64,000 nucleotides of DNA from JADJOY01 sp046331705 [NCBI: bacterium] (GTDB taxonomy: Bacteria; JADJOY01): assembly GCA_046331705.1 (NCBI GenBank), contig JAXLQJ010000010.1, positions 1 to 64,000 on the forward strand, read 5' to 3'. Of this stretch, positions 50,821 through 59,358 are shown in pieces. Below the pieces are notes generated by a model, which had not been told where the DNA came from, searched no databases, and was given only the letters and a program-made list of their open reading frames with translations. Position numbers and translations under genes: made by a program. The number at the start of each line of letters is the position of its first letter. The first letter of the stretch is position 1.

Positions 50821-50941
50821 AGCAGACGGCACTCGGGGTGCGCGCGGCTGGGGTTCGTGGTAATTCGTGGCCGCTGCTGAGCGCTTTGCAGGTCGCGACG
50901 ATGCCTCACGATCGCCCTCGATCTCCAAGAGAACGAGCACC

Positions 50942-51283
50942 ATGGCCAAGTACCTGATCTCCTTCCCGAGCGCGGCGATGGTGGTGCCCACCAGCGAGTG
51001 GGAGGCGGTGGGCCGCGACGCGCACGCCGTGGTCGACGAGGCGAAGGCCGCTGGCGTCTACGTCTTCGGCGGCGGCATCGACGAAGGCGTTCCGCCCGTG
51101 CTCGTCTCGGCCGACGGCACGGTCGTCGAGGGTGGCTACCCGTGGGCGCCTCGGCTCGACGGCGGATTCACCGTGCTCGAGCTACCTTCGCGCGAGCAGG
51201 CCGTGGCGTGGGCCGCGCGCATCGCGAAGGCCTGCCGCTGCGCCCAGGAGTTGCGCGTCTTTCAGTTCGACCCACAGTCCTGA
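50942..51283 (+). CDS. YCII-related (YciI family) protein
   Basis: Small cytoplasmic protein of 113 residues of the YciI/DGPF fold: MAKYLISFPSAAMVVP at the start, DAHAVVDEAKAAGVYVFGGG, GTVVEGGYPWAPRLDGGFTVLELPSREQAVAWAARIA and a C-terminal RVFQFDPQS. Members are small ferredoxin-like-fold proteins, some acting as dehydrohalogenase-like or stress proteins; no function can be fixed. The ribosome site is weak (GAGAACGAG). It marks the return from the decayed island to ordinary chromosome. Confidence 0.8.
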   Translation: MAKYLISFPSAAMVVPTSEWEAVGRDAHAVVDEAKAAGVYVFGGGIDEGVPPVLVSADGTVVEGGYPWAPRLDGGFTVLELPSREQAVAWAARIAKACRCAQELRVFQFDPQS

Positions 51284-51423
51284 TGGCGGTGCGTGCTCAG
51301 GCATTGCACTGGCTTCCGCCATCACGGCGAGTGTCGTGCTGGCGCTCGGGCCGATCGAGGTCGTGAGCTTCTGTTTGGAGACGATCGAGGCCGGCGTCTG
51401 CGGTGGCGCGGGCGGCGCGTGCG

Positions 51424-52419
51424 TTACGCGGGCGGGATCGCGTCGACGAAGCAGTCCTCCGGCTTGGGCGCCCTGGCGCGGTCGACGAGGCCGAGCTCGA
51501 CGAGCTGATCGACCACGGTCTTCCAGCGGTCGAGTGTCATGCGCCCCAGTCCGGCAGAGCCTTGCGGCCCGAGCACCAGCGGTTCCTGTGCTTTCGCTGA
51601 ATCGCGGAAGGTATCCAGATCCATCGTGCTGTTGAGCGCGTGCATGCGTTCATTGGTCGGGCCGGGATCGGCGAGGTAGCGGGTCCAGCCGTCACGCGCG
51701 GCTGCGACGAAGGCACGTGCTTCTTTCGGATTCTCGCGCCAGCGCTTGCCGCTGGTGATCACCACGGTCATGTACGGGTTGAGACCGACGTCGGACAGCA
51801 ACCAGACCTGCGGATCGGCGCCGCGGCGGCGAGCCAGGATGGGTTCGGAGGTGGCGAAGGCCTGCATGGCGAAGCTCTTCTCGGTGAGGAAGCGCTCCAT
51901 CGCGCCGGCCATGGGTACGATCGAGACCTTGCCGCCGCCGTAGCGCCGCTCGAGGTACTTGGTGAAGACGCTGCCGGGCTCGACGGCGAGGCTCGCGGGA
52001 TGGTTGAAGAGCTCCGCCAGGCTCGTGGCGCCGATCTCCTTGCGCGCCATGATCGCCCGCGGCGAGGTCTGGTAGACGGCGAAGAGACCCACGATGTCGA
52101 GGCCCGCCGCCCGTCCCAGCGCGATTTCCGTGGCTTCCGCGACGCTGTACTCGAGGCGTCCCAGCGCCACCTCCTGGACCGTGGGCACGCCGGGTCCGCC
52201 GGGGCGAATCGCCACGTCGAGGCCGTGCGCTGCGTAGAGCTTCTCGATCTCGGCGGTGTAGAAGCCGCCGAACTCGGGCTCCGGCACCCAGTTGAGGCCG
52301 AGGGTGATGCGACCGCGGGCCGCGTCCGCGGCACGCGCGCTCGGCGCCGCGGTTACCGCGAGTGCGGCCGACAGCGATGCGATGAGCGCGAGGATGCGTG
52401 ACGATCGCAAGGTGTGCAT
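51424..52419 (-). CDS. NMT1/THI5-like ABC substrate-binding protein
   Basis: Periplasmic binding protein of 331 residues of the NMT1/THI5/SsuA type. A signal peptide (about residues 1-30, ARAADAA) is followed by LGLNWVPEPEFGGFYTAEIE, AIRPGGPGVPTVQEVALGRLEYS and VGLFAVYQTSPRAIMARKE. These proteins bind thiamine precursors, sulfonates or nitrate-like ligands; the W-P-EPEFGGFY signature resembles the thiamine-precursor and riboflavin-like group, but no riboswitch is visible, so the ligand is open. It is the last gene of the order ATPase-permease-binding protein on the minus strand. Confidence 0.85.
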   Translation of the reverse strand: MHTLRSSRILALIASLSAALAVTAAPSARAADAARGRITLGLNWVPEPEFGGFYTAEIEKLYAAHGLDVAIRPGGPGVPTVQEVALGRLEYSVAEATEIALGRAAGLDIVGLFAVYQTSPRAIMARKEIGATSLAELFNHPASLAVEPGSVFTKYLERRYGGGKVSIVPMAGAMERFLTEKSFAMQAFATSEPILARRRGADPQVWLLSDVGLNPYMTVVITSGKRWRENPKEARAFVAAARDGWTRYLADPGPTNERMHALNSTMDLDTFRDSAKAQEPLVLGPQGSAGLGRMTLDRWKTVVDQLVELGLVDRARAPKPEDCFVDAIPPA

Positions 52420-52525
52420 GAGCGTCCCCCTGGGAGTTCGAGCGGCGAGAGCGGCGAGGCTACAGCCACGGACTCGCGGCCGCTACCTCGTGCGACCACC
52501 GCGCCACCGCCACGCGTCTCGCGGC

Positions 52526-53323
52526 TCAGCGTCCCGGAACTTGCGACGCGTGCCAGCGGCGCAACGCGAGCCAGCCGGCAGCGTTCACGAGCCCGAACAT
52601 GGCCAGTCCCAGCAAGCACGCCAGCAGCACGGACGCATAAACGCGTGCGGTCTGAAAGAGCCTGAGCCCCTCGGCCATCGAGAGCCCGAGTCCGCCGCCG
52701 CTCCAATGGGTGGCGCCCGCCACGAAGTCGCCCACGATCGCTCCGATCACCGCGAGGCCGGCGGCCACACGGAGGCCCGTGAAGACATCGGGCAGCGCCG
52801 CCGGCAGCCGCAGCCGCGCGAACGTGAACACGCGCCCGGCGCCGTAGAGCCGGAAGAGATCGAGCAGCGCCGGCTCGGTCGAGAGCAGCCCGTTCAGCGT
52901 GTTCGCGATCACCGGGAACACCGACACGATGAACGCGGACGCCGCGACCGGCTTCAGCCCGGCTCCCAGGATCACCACCAGGATCGGTGCCAGCGCCACG
53001 ATCGGCACGGTCTGGAAGAAGATCATGTACGGATAGAACGCACGGCGCACCCACGGCAGCGTGGCGAGACCGATCGCTGCGGTGACGCCGAGCGCGATGC
53101 TCGCCGCGAATCCGAGCAGCGCGGCGAGCCCCGTCATGCCGGCGCGCGCCACCAGCTCGTTGCGCGCGAGCCAGCATTCGCGCAGCACCGCGCTCGGCAA
53201 CGGCAAGAGCATGCGGTGCGCCGCGTCGAGGGGCAGCTCCCGGAGCGCGAGCTCGGAGAGGCCCCCGACCGCGAGCAAGAGCAGCGTCGGCGGCAGCAAC
53301 GCGGCGAGGGTGCGGCGATTCAC
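52526..53323 (-). CDS. ABC transporter permease (SsuC/TauC type)
   Basis: Inner-membrane permease of 265 residues with six hydrophobic segments and the EAA-type cytoplasmic loop (LFRLYGAGRVFTFARLRLP) that contacts the ATPase. It belongs to the SsuC/TauC/ThiX group. The GTG start overlaps the ATPase stop by four bases, so the two are translationally coupled. The binding protein gene follows 106 bp downstream. Confidence 0.88.
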   Translation of the reverse strand: MNRRTLAALLPPTLLLLAVGGLSELALRELPLDAAHRMLLPLPSAVLRECWLARNELVARAGMTGLAALLGFAASIALGVTAAIGLATLPWVRRAFYPYMIFFQTVPIVALAPILVVILGAGLKPVAASAFIVSVFPVIANTLNGLLSTEPALLDLFRLYGAGRVFTFARLRLPAALPDVFTGLRVAAGLAVIGAIVGDFVAGATHWSGGGLGLSMAEGLRLFQTARVYASVLLACLLGLAMFGLVNAAGWLALRRWHASQVPGR

Positions 53324-54144
53324 GAGCGCGCCCCCGCGACCGAGCCGCGCGAGAGCGCTGCCTGCACGCGCCCCACGAGCTCGGCGTAGCGCGCATCCGA
53401 GCGCAGCGCGGCCTCGCGCCGCGCGGGTAGATCCATCACCCAGTCCTCGACGAGACGGGCGGGCCGGGCGCTCAGCACCACCACGCGCCGTGCGAGGTAG
53501 ACCGCCTCGGCGACCGAGTGGGTCACGAAGACGAGCGTCAGCGGCGAGCGCTCCCAGAGCTCGCGCAGCTGCTGGTCGAGCCCGTGGCGCGTGATCTCGT
53601 CGACGGCGGCGAAGGGTTCGTCCATGAGCAGCAAGCGCGGTTTGGCGACGAGGGCGCGGGCGATGGAGGCGCGCATCCGCATGCCGCCCGAGAGCTGGCT
53701 CGGGAAGACGCGGCCTTCGCCGGCGAGCCCGACCGATTCGAGCGCCGCCTCGGCGGCTGCGCGGCGCTCGCCACGCGGCACGCCGGCGATCTCGAGCGGC
53801 AGCGCCACGTTGTCCGCGATGGTACGCCACGGCATGAGCGTGGCGTCCTGGAACACGTATCCGATCGAGCCTGGGTGGCGTGCGCCCTCGTTGCCGACTC
53901 GAACCGTGCCCGCGCTCGGCGCGTCGAGGCCCGCGATGAGCCTGAGCAGCGTCGATTTCCCGCAGCCGGACGGACCCACCAGCGCCACGAAATCGCCTGC
54001 TTCGAACGTCGCATCGAAGCGCTCGACGGCGACCCGCGGCGAGCCGCCGGGGCCCTCCGCGTAGACCCGGCGGACCGCTTGCAGCTCGACGCGTACTCCT
54101 GGCGGGGAGTCGCTGGGCGGGTGCGCGAGCGTCGCGGTGCTCAT
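53320..54144 (-). CDS. ABC transporter ATP-binding protein (SsuB/TauB type)
   Basis: Cytoplasmic ATPase of 274 residues that powers the importer. Walker A GPSGCGKST (57-65), Q-loop in IGYVFQDATLMPW, signature LSGGMRMR and Walker B LLLMDEPFAAVDE are intact, and the H-loop is VFVTHSVAEA. The start is assigned at the first ATG of the long frame; a more internal start is possible since the first 18 residues are low-complexity. It is the first gene of the three-gene importer operon and stands divergent from the folE-like gene, with 110 bp between them. Confidence 0.9.
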   Translation of the reverse strand: MSTATLAHPPSDSPPGVRVELQAVRRVYAEGPGGSPRVAVERFDATFEAGDFVALVGPSGCGKSTLLRLIAGLDAPSAGTVRVGNEGARHPGSIGYVFQDATLMPWRTIADNVALPLEIAGVPRGERRAAAEAALESVGLAGEGRVFPSQLSGGMRMRASIARALVAKPRLLLMDEPFAAVDEITRHGLDQQLRELWERSPLTLVFVTHSVAEAVYLARRVVVLSARPARLVEDWVMDLPARREAALRSDARYAELVGRVQAALSRGSVAGARS

Positions 54145-54240
54145 GGGGTGGTTCGACGGCGCGAGCCGGCTCGCGCGCGAACTCGAGCCCGATCTCGGTT
54201 CGCGTCTCGGCGCAAGCTATCGCCGCCGGAATGCGAAAGA

Positions 54241-54246
54241 TAGAAT
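54241..54246 (+). promoter_or_regulatory. Possible -10 element of the folE-like gene
   Basis: TAGAAT, five of six consensus positions, stands eight bases before ATG 54255, which would give a leaderless or nearly leaderless mRNA. I see no good -35 hexamer. A weak call that argues against the alternative start at 54231. Confidence 0.3.
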
Positions 54247-54254
54247 GCGCCGCC

Positions 54255-54830
54255 ATGAATCCGGAACGCGCCCGACGCGCGCTGAGCGAGTTCATCGCGG
54301 CGCTCGAGCTGCCCGCCGGCGAGGTCGACGCCGAGCGCAGCGCGGATTCGATGGTGCGCGCGTTCCAGGACGATTTCCTGCGCGGCTACGCGAGCGACCC
54401 GGGCGACTGTCTCGCCGTCGAGTTCGAAGGTGTCGGCGACGACCTGGTGGTGGTCCGCGACATCCCGTTCGTCTCGATGTGCTCGCACCACCTGCTGCCG
54501 TTCCTCGGCCGCGCCCACGTCGGCTACCTGCCGAACGGCAAGCTCACGGGCCTCTCGTCGATCGCACGGCTCGTGGACGGCTACGCGTGCCGCTTGCAGA
54601 GCCAGGAGCGCCTGGCGCGCTCGGTGGCGCAAGCGCTCGTCGATCGGCTGGGCGCGCGCGGCGCGGCCTGCCGGATCGAGGCGACTCAGCTCTGCGTCGT
54701 GGGGCGCGCGACTCGCAAGCCCGGCATCCGGACCGTGAGCGAGTGCTTGCTGGGCGTCTTCGAGAGCGACGCCGGCGAGCGGCGCCGGTTCCTCGATCTC
54801 GTGGGCGCGGCCGGGTCGTCGGCAGCGTGA
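54255..54830 (+). CDS. GTP cyclohydrolase I-like protein with altered active site
   Basis: Protein of 191 residues of the FolE family (GTP to dihydroneopterin triphosphate, first step of folate synthesis). Zinc ligands match E. coli Cys110, His113 and Cys181: MCSHHLLPF and QLCVVGR. Other positions differ: E111 in CEHH is Ser, the Lys of GLSK (K136) is Ser (GLSSIAR), and the catalytic His of HxC (H179) is Gln (ATQLCVV). R139 and R185 equivalents are kept. The enzyme may be altered or have a different product. ATG 54255 is chosen over 54231. An SDR gene starts 10 bp downstream. Confidence 0.8.
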   Translation: MNPERARRALSEFIAALELPAGEVDAERSADSMVRAFQDDFLRGYASDPGDCLAVEFEGVGDDLVVVRDIPFVSMCSHHLLPFLGRAHVGYLPNGKLTGLSSIARLVDGYACRLQSQERLARSVAQALVDRLGARGAACRIEATQLCVVGRATRKPGIRTVSECLLGVFESDAGERRRFLDLVGAAGSSAA

Positions 54831-54840
54831 GGCGCCGCGC

Positions 54841-55584
54841 ATGGCGGTGAGCTGGAAGCACTCGCTCGATGGTCAGGTGGCGCTCGTCACGGGCGCCGGG
54901 CGAGGGATCGGTCGCGCGATCGCGGAGGAGCTGGCGGGGCGCGGCGCGCACGTCGCGTGCTGCGCGCGCACGCAACGCCAGCTCGACGAGACGGTGGAGT
55001 CGATCCGCGGGCTGGGCGGGCTCGCGTCGAGCCACGTCCTCGACGTCCGCAGCGAGGACGACATCGCGGCGGTCGTGGGCCGGATCGTGGACGACACGGG
55101 TGGACTCGACATCCTCGTCAACAACGCCGGAACCAACCGCCTCGAGCGCATCGAGCGGCTCGACCTCGGTGCCTGGAACGACGTCCTCGCGACCAACCTC
55201 TCGGGCCCCTTCCTGCTCGCGCGCACCGCGCTGCCGCACCTCGCGGAGCGCTCGGGCGCGATCGTGAACGTGTCGAGCGTGGGCGGACGGCCCGGGGTCG
55301 AGAAGTTCGAGGGGATGGCGGCCTACGTCGCGTCCAAGTACGGATTGCTCGGCTTCACCGAGGTGCTGGCGCTCGAGGCGCGTCGCAAGGACGTGCGCGT
55401 CTACGCCGTGTGCCCTGGCTCGGTGGCGACGCAGATGCTCGCCGAGACGATCCCCGACGTGGCCGAGGTGCTCCATCCCGAGGACGTCGCGCGCGCGGTG
55501 GCGTGGCTGGTGACCGGGAGCCCCTTGGTCGCGAGCGGTACGGTCGTCGACCTCAGCCCGGCGCGCGGCAAGCGCCGCGGCTGA
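54841..55584 (+). CDS. Short-chain dehydrogenase/reductase beside the folE-like gene
   Basis: Classical SDR of 247 residues. Cofactor loop TGAGRGIGR (about 18-26), NNAG in LVNNAGTNR, Ser and Tyr-x-x-x-Lys in VSSVGG and AYVASKYG. The C-terminal part is shorter than in many SDRs. The gene starts 10 bp after the folE-like stop with GAGG eight bases before its ATG, so the two are probably co-transcribed; an SDR beside FolE could be a pteridine reductase, though this is only context. The Arg in CCARTQRQ after the second strand suggests NADP preference. Confidence 0.85.
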   Translation: MAVSWKHSLDGQVALVTGAGRGIGRAIAEELAGRGAHVACCARTQRQLDETVESIRGLGGLASSHVLDVRSEDDIAAVVGRIVDDTGGLDILVNNAGTNRLERIERLDLGAWNDVLATNLSGPFLLARTALPHLAERSGAIVNVSSVGGRPGVEKFEGMAAYVASKYGLLGFTEVLALEARRKDVRVYAVCPGSVATQMLAETIPDVAEVLHPEDVARAVAWLVTGSPLVASGTVVDLSPARGKRRG

Positions 55585-55608
55585 CACCGTCCCGCGGACG
55601 CGCTCGCG

Positions 55609-56910
55609 TCAGCGTGTGTCCAACGAGAGCTGCAGCCGCGCTCGAAGCCGCGCTCCGCGCAAGGCGTCGCCGACTCGTGTCGCGAGGCGGGCGTGGCCGA
55701 GCACGTTGGGATGCACCACGTCCACCGTGAAGCAGGCGCGGATCGTCCCGAGGCAACGCAGCTCCGCCGCGAGGTCCACGAGCTCCGCACCCGTGGTGCG
55801 AGCGGCGGCGCGGATTGCATCGTTGCGCGCGGCGACGTCCTGCGCCTCGGGTCCGAGGAGGGCCACGGGATACGTGGTCACGAGGACCGGCCGTCCCGTC
55901 GAGGCGAGCGCGCGCACGATCCGCGCGTAACGCTCCGACAACCCGTCGCCGGTGGCCGGATCGACGAGGCGCTCGCGGACACCGGCGTACACCAGGAAGG
56001 CATCGGGTCGATGATGCAGCGCCCGCGCCGCCTGCGCGGCGAGATCGTCGAGCTCGGCGGACGGGAACGCGCAGTTGATCACCCGGACGCCGGCCCAGCG
56101 CGCGGCCGTGTCCCCGAGTCGTGCGGTGTCTCGTTCCAGCCGTCTGCCGAACGTCGCGCGATCGGGTACCACGAATCCGTAGGGCGACGAATCGCCGAGG
56201 ATGGCGAGTCGTAGCGGAGCGCCACTCGTTCCCGGAGCGGACGAGTCGCGCGCGTCCCGTGCGTCGCGCCCGGCGGCCATGCCGTCGACGTCACTCACCC
56301 GGCATTCGTGCGAGGCGTGCTGGGTGACCGCCACCGTGACGCACCACACCAGCGCCGCTGCGAGCAGCGCCTGTCTCGCCGGTGCGACGAGTCTCGTTTC
56401 ATCCGCCTCGCCGAGCGCGCCGCCCGGCTTGGCGCGTGCGATGCGCCAGCCCAGCGGTGCGTGATAGCCGACGGCCAGCAGGAAGAGCGGCACGATCGCG
56501 ACGGCGCTCACGAACGCGCACAGGAAGGCGAATGCGGGTATCCAGAGCGCGACCTGCACGCGCTCGCGGCGCGGATCGGCGCCGAGCCGAGCGACTCGGG
56601 TGGCGACGAGCCAGCGCAGCGTGGCTACGTCGGCCGTCGCCACGGCGACGTACGCGCCGAGGGCTCCGAGCGGGTTGCCGCGCGCCGCCGCCGCCACCAG
56701 CAACCCGCCCGCGACGAGGAGCGCGGTCGTCCGCGGCCCGCGCGGGATCGCGCGCGCCCAGGCATCGAGCGCGACGACGAGAAGGCATGCCGCCGAGGCC
56801 GGCGACACGGTGAGCAAGTACGCGCACCCGGCCGCCGCGAACGCGTGCGCGGACGCCATCGCGACGACCGCGAGCGTTCCCTCGCACGCGGCGCGGAATC
56901 GGCCCGGCAT
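55609..56910 (-). CDS. Membrane protein with C-terminal SGNH hydrolase domain
   Basis: Protein of 433 residues with about six hydrophobic segments in the first 205 residues, then an SGNH-like domain: LAILGDSSPYGF (Ser), FLVYAGVRERL, and VDVVHPNVLGHARLA (Asp-x-x-His). The block II Gly and the Asn of a typical SGNH motif are degenerate. It resembles the SxtJ/SGNH protein at 31858-33459 in overall plan but not in the membrane part. Possible roles include surface ester modification; none is shown. It is convergent with the SDR gene (24 bp). Confidence 0.7.
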   Translation of the reverse strand: MPGRFRAACEGTLAVVAMASAHAFAAAGCAYLLTVSPASAACLLVVALDAWARAIPRGPRTTALLVAGGLLVAAAARGNPLGALGAYVAVATADVATLRWLVATRVARLGADPRRERVQVALWIPAFAFLCAFVSAVAIVPLFLLAVGYHAPLGWRIARAKPGGALGEADETRLVAPARQALLAAALVWCVTVAVTQHASHECRVSDVDGMAAGRDARDARDSSAPGTSGAPLRLAILGDSSPYGFVVPDRATFGRRLERDTARLGDTAARWAGVRVINCAFPSAELDDLAAQAARALHHRPDAFLVYAGVRERLVDPATGDGLSERYARIVRALASTGRPVLVTTYPVALLGPEAQDVAARNDAIRAAARTTGAELVDLAAELRCLGTIRACFTVDVVHPNVLGHARLATRVGDALRGARLRARLQLSLDTR

Positions 56911-56986
56911 GGGTGCTCGCCGCGTGCGGCGGTGGGCCGAGGGTGGGCTCAGCGGAGAGCCAATCGCCCCCGCGGCGCTCCGGCGA

Positions 56987-57658
56987 TCACCTCAGGATCG
57001 CGTAGCTGTCCGCGTAGATGAGCACGGTCGAGATCCACAGCCCCCAGATCGGGAAGACGAACCAGAGTCCGTTCGACGCGCCGACGAACGAGGCGATCAT
57101 GGCCGGCGAATGGCCGACGTGGTTCCGGTTGTTGAAGAACTGGAAGAAGTAGACGACCGTGCCGTAGAACATCTGCCAGTACATCGCGATACCGATGATG
57201 CCGAGAACGCGCGCCGGCACCAGCTCGAAAGTCATGCCGATCACGGTGAGCGCGGCGGGCAGCACGGTGGACCAGGCGTTGCCCACGTCGATGTTCCAAC
57301 CGAAGGCGCGCCGGTCGGCATAACCGCGATCGAAGAGCGCATAGCTCGACCAGATCCCCGTCCAGCGCCGGAAGCTCAGCAGCTCGCGGAACGGGATTCG
57401 CGCCAGCATGACCTCGTTGACGCGGGCGGTCTCGCGGCCTTTGTACGGCTCGCGCGTCTCCTCCCATTCGCGCCGGATCTGGTCCGCGCACTTGTGGAGC
57501 GCGAACTCCCAGAAGTTCACCAGCAGGTTGATGACCAGGAAGAACGCCAGCGCCGCCTGGTGAACGTTCACGCCGCCGTGAACGAGCGCGTGCAAGCCGA
57601 TGTGGGCGGCGGATCCGCCCACGATCACGAACAGGATGAAAGACCAAGCTGGAACCAT
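56987..57658 (-). CDS. Membrane protein of unknown function
   Basis: Protein of 223 residues with about five hydrophobic segments (WSFILFVIVGGSAAHIGLHA, AALAFFLVINLLVNFWEFAL, VLGIIGIAMYWQMFYGTVVY, IWGLWISTVLIYADS). Between the second and third lies a charged loop (KCADQIRREWEETREPYKGR). The pattern of NAWSTVLP and FFNNRNHVGHSP recalls small EXPERA-like proteins, but this is only a resemblance. The ATG has GGAGCG seven bases upstream. No operon partner is visible. Confidence 0.65.
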   Translation of the reverse strand: MVPAWSFILFVIVGGSAAHIGLHALVHGGVNVHQAALAFFLVINLLVNFWEFALHKCADQIRREWEETREPYKGRETARVNEVMLARIPFRELLSFRRWTGIWSSYALFDRGYADRRAFGWNIDVGNAWSTVLPAALTVIGMTFELVPARVLGIIGIAMYWQMFYGTVVYFFQFFNNRNHVGHSPAMIASFVGASNGLWFVFPIWGLWISTVLIYADSYAILR

Positions 57659-57786
57659 GCGTGCGCTCCGTCGGGGCCGAGCGGTGCCGCTGCCGGCGGC
57701 ACACCCCGCGAACGAGATCGAGCGCTATCGCATAGCACGCGCGCGGCGCGCGCAGAACCGGGACGCGAGCGAGCGGCTCGCGGCGC

Positions 57787-58458
57787 TCACGTGAGCGCCG
57801 CGACCAGCTCGCCCAGCGAGTGGATCACCGCGCTCGCCTCGGCGGGTCGCGACGCGGCGCCGCCGCGATCGAGCAGCACGGTGGCGCGGTAGCCGGCGAC
57901 GCGGGCCGGGAGCAGGTCGCGCTCGATGCTGTCGCCGATCATCACCAACCGCTCGGCGGGGCACCCGAGGAGGCGCGCGGGGATCGCGAAGAACGTCGGG
58001 TCCGGCTTGGCGAGCCCGTGCTCGTACGAGAGCACGACCGCCGAGAAGTGCCGGAAGAGGCCGCTCGCCACGATCGGCTCCATGCCGAACGACTGGGTGT
58101 TGGTGAGCAGCGCCAGCGGATAGCGCTGGCCGAGGGCGGCGAGGCAGGGCTCGACGTCGTCGAAGAGCCGCGCGGTGCGCGCCGATTCGTCCCACAGCCG
58201 TCGCACGCGGTCACGCGCGGCGACGGTCAGCCCCACGGTCGCCTCCAGATGGTCCAGGGCCTCGTCCAAATCCCGATACGCCCGTGACATCAACGGGTGC
58301 TCGACGAGCGCTCGCTCGGCGGGTACGGCTGGGTCGAGACCCAGTGCTGCCGCCGTGGCGTCGAACGGATTCTGGGGGAGCGAGTCGAACGCGAGGGTGT
58401 TCCACAGGTCGAAGACCAGCGCGGTGCCACCCTCTCGGAGCGAGCTCAGGTGCTGCAT
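57787..58458 (-). CDS. HAD-superfamily hydrolase
   Basis: Phosphatase-like enzyme of 223 residues. HAD motif I is VFDLWNTLAFD with the nucleophile Asp17, motif II is ALLTNTQS, motif III Lys lies in HGLAKPDPTFF and motif IV Asp in MIGDSIERD. A cap of helices sits between motifs I and II, so it is a subfamily I enzyme such as a phosphoglycolate- or haloacid-type hydrolase. The substrate is unknown. The gene stands alone, downstream of ImmA. Confidence 0.88.
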   Translation of the reverse strand: MQHLSSLREGGTALVFDLWNTLAFDSLPQNPFDATAAALGLDPAVPAERALVEHPLMSRAYRDLDEALDHLEATVGLTVAARDRVRRLWDESARTARLFDDVEPCLAALGQRYPLALLTNTQSFGMEPIVASGLFRHFSAVVLSYEHGLAKPDPTFFAIPARLLGCPAERLVMIGDSIERDLLPARVAGYRATVLLDRGGAASRPAEASAVIHSLGELVAALT

Positions 58459-58536
58459 GGCGATGCCCTGATCGCCAACGGTTTGACGATGGCTGACAAT
58501 TCGTTGTCGCCGAAGCGAGTGCCGATTGCTCTGTGC

Positions 58537-58551
58537 CGGCGCGAAGCCGGG
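58537..58551 (-). terminator. Small stem-loop just after immA, no U-tract
   Basis: CCGGC (58537-58541) and GCCGG (58547-58551) form a 5-bp stem a few bases beyond the immA stop; nearby CTCTG and CAGAG arms could extend it. No T-run. Weak call. Confidence 0.25.
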
Positions 58552-58554
58552 GAC

Positions 58555-59328
58555 TCAGAGTCGGGCGCCGACCAAGCTGCCGTTGCGGAAGAAGAGTCGC
58601 TGGGCGACGGGCGCCCCCGTGTCATCGAGCTTGGTGTAGAGCCACTTGGAGACGCTCGCGCCCTTGCGGCCGCGCGTCAGCACCTTCTGGGGCTCGCCCC
58701 ACCGCAAGACCGCCTCCACCTCGCTCAGGCCACGCTGGACGTGCTCGGCGGCGATGCATTTGCGATGGCGGGTGGCGAGGCGCTTGGCGCGCTGCTGCAG
58801 GAGTCCCAGGAAGTCGAGCCCCGGCTCGGCGCGGCGCTCGTGGAAGAGCTCGATGCGTCTGCGCAAGAAGTGCAGCGGTTGGAGCGTGGTGTTGGCCGAC
58901 ATGCGATTGATCTCGGCGAACACCGGGAACCGTCGCATGAGCTGTCCGGGCGAGAGCCGGTGCTGGCGGTGGATGGGTTCGAGCAACGGATCCGGCGCCA
59001 CACCCACGAGCGCGACGTCGTTGGCTTGCTGCTCGATCTCGACGTACGGGAAGAAGCTGTCCTTGAGGTAGTTCTTGCTCAGGTTGGGATGCAGGAAGTG
59101 GTGCCCCAGCTCGTGCAAGAGGGCGAACACGCGCTGATTCGGCGTGAGCGACTCGTCGATGAAGATCGTCGGGACGTCGTGGACGCGAACGTAGAGCCCG
59201 TGGCAGTTGAGCTTGCGAACGCTGAGCGTGATGGATTCGCGTTCGCAGATGTATTCGAGGTCGTCGATGTCGAGCGCGCGCTTGTTGAAGAACGGGTAGC
59301 GTTCTTCGAGCGGGAAGTGCAACTGCAT
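58555..59328 (-). CDS. ImmA/IrrE-family metallo-endopeptidase
   Basis: Zinc protease of 257 residues of the type that cleaves a partner XRE repressor. The motif HELGHHFLH (residues 72-80) is preceded by FIDESLTPNQRVFALL and lies in an N-terminal catalytic domain; the C-terminal part (LLQQRAKRLATRHRKC, RKGASVSKWLYT) is basic and of unknown role. The XRE gene is 30 bp upstream on the same strand, so the pair forms one unit. Such pairs control mobile elements, toxin-antitoxin-like or stress genes; here there is no visible integrase or toxin beside them. Confidence 0.88.
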   Translation of the reverse strand: MQLHFPLEERYPFFNKRALDIDDLEYICERESITLSVRKLNCHGLYVRVHDVPTIFIDESLTPNQRVFALLHELGHHFLHPNLSKNYLKDSFFPYVEIEQQANDVALVGVAPDPLLEPIHRQHRLSPGQLMRRFPVFAEINRMSANTTLQPLHFLRRRIELFHERRAEPGLDFLGLLQQRAKRLATRHRKCIAAEHVQRGLSEVEAVLRWGEPQKVLTRGRKGASVSKWLYTKLDDTGAPVAQRLFFRNGSLVGARL

Positions 59329-59358
59329 GGTGCGCGCTCGTTCCTCGATGGGTGTGGC

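Noticed and set aside
51132-51635. A plus-strand frame overlapping the end of the YciI-like gene.
   Set aside because: It overlaps the YciI-like gene and the complement of the ABC binding-protein gene; no motif or ribosome site.
54145-54254. A possible TPP riboswitch before the NMT1-type importer.
   Set aside because: About 110 bp separate the divergent genes, and no THI-box sequence is visible on the minus strand.
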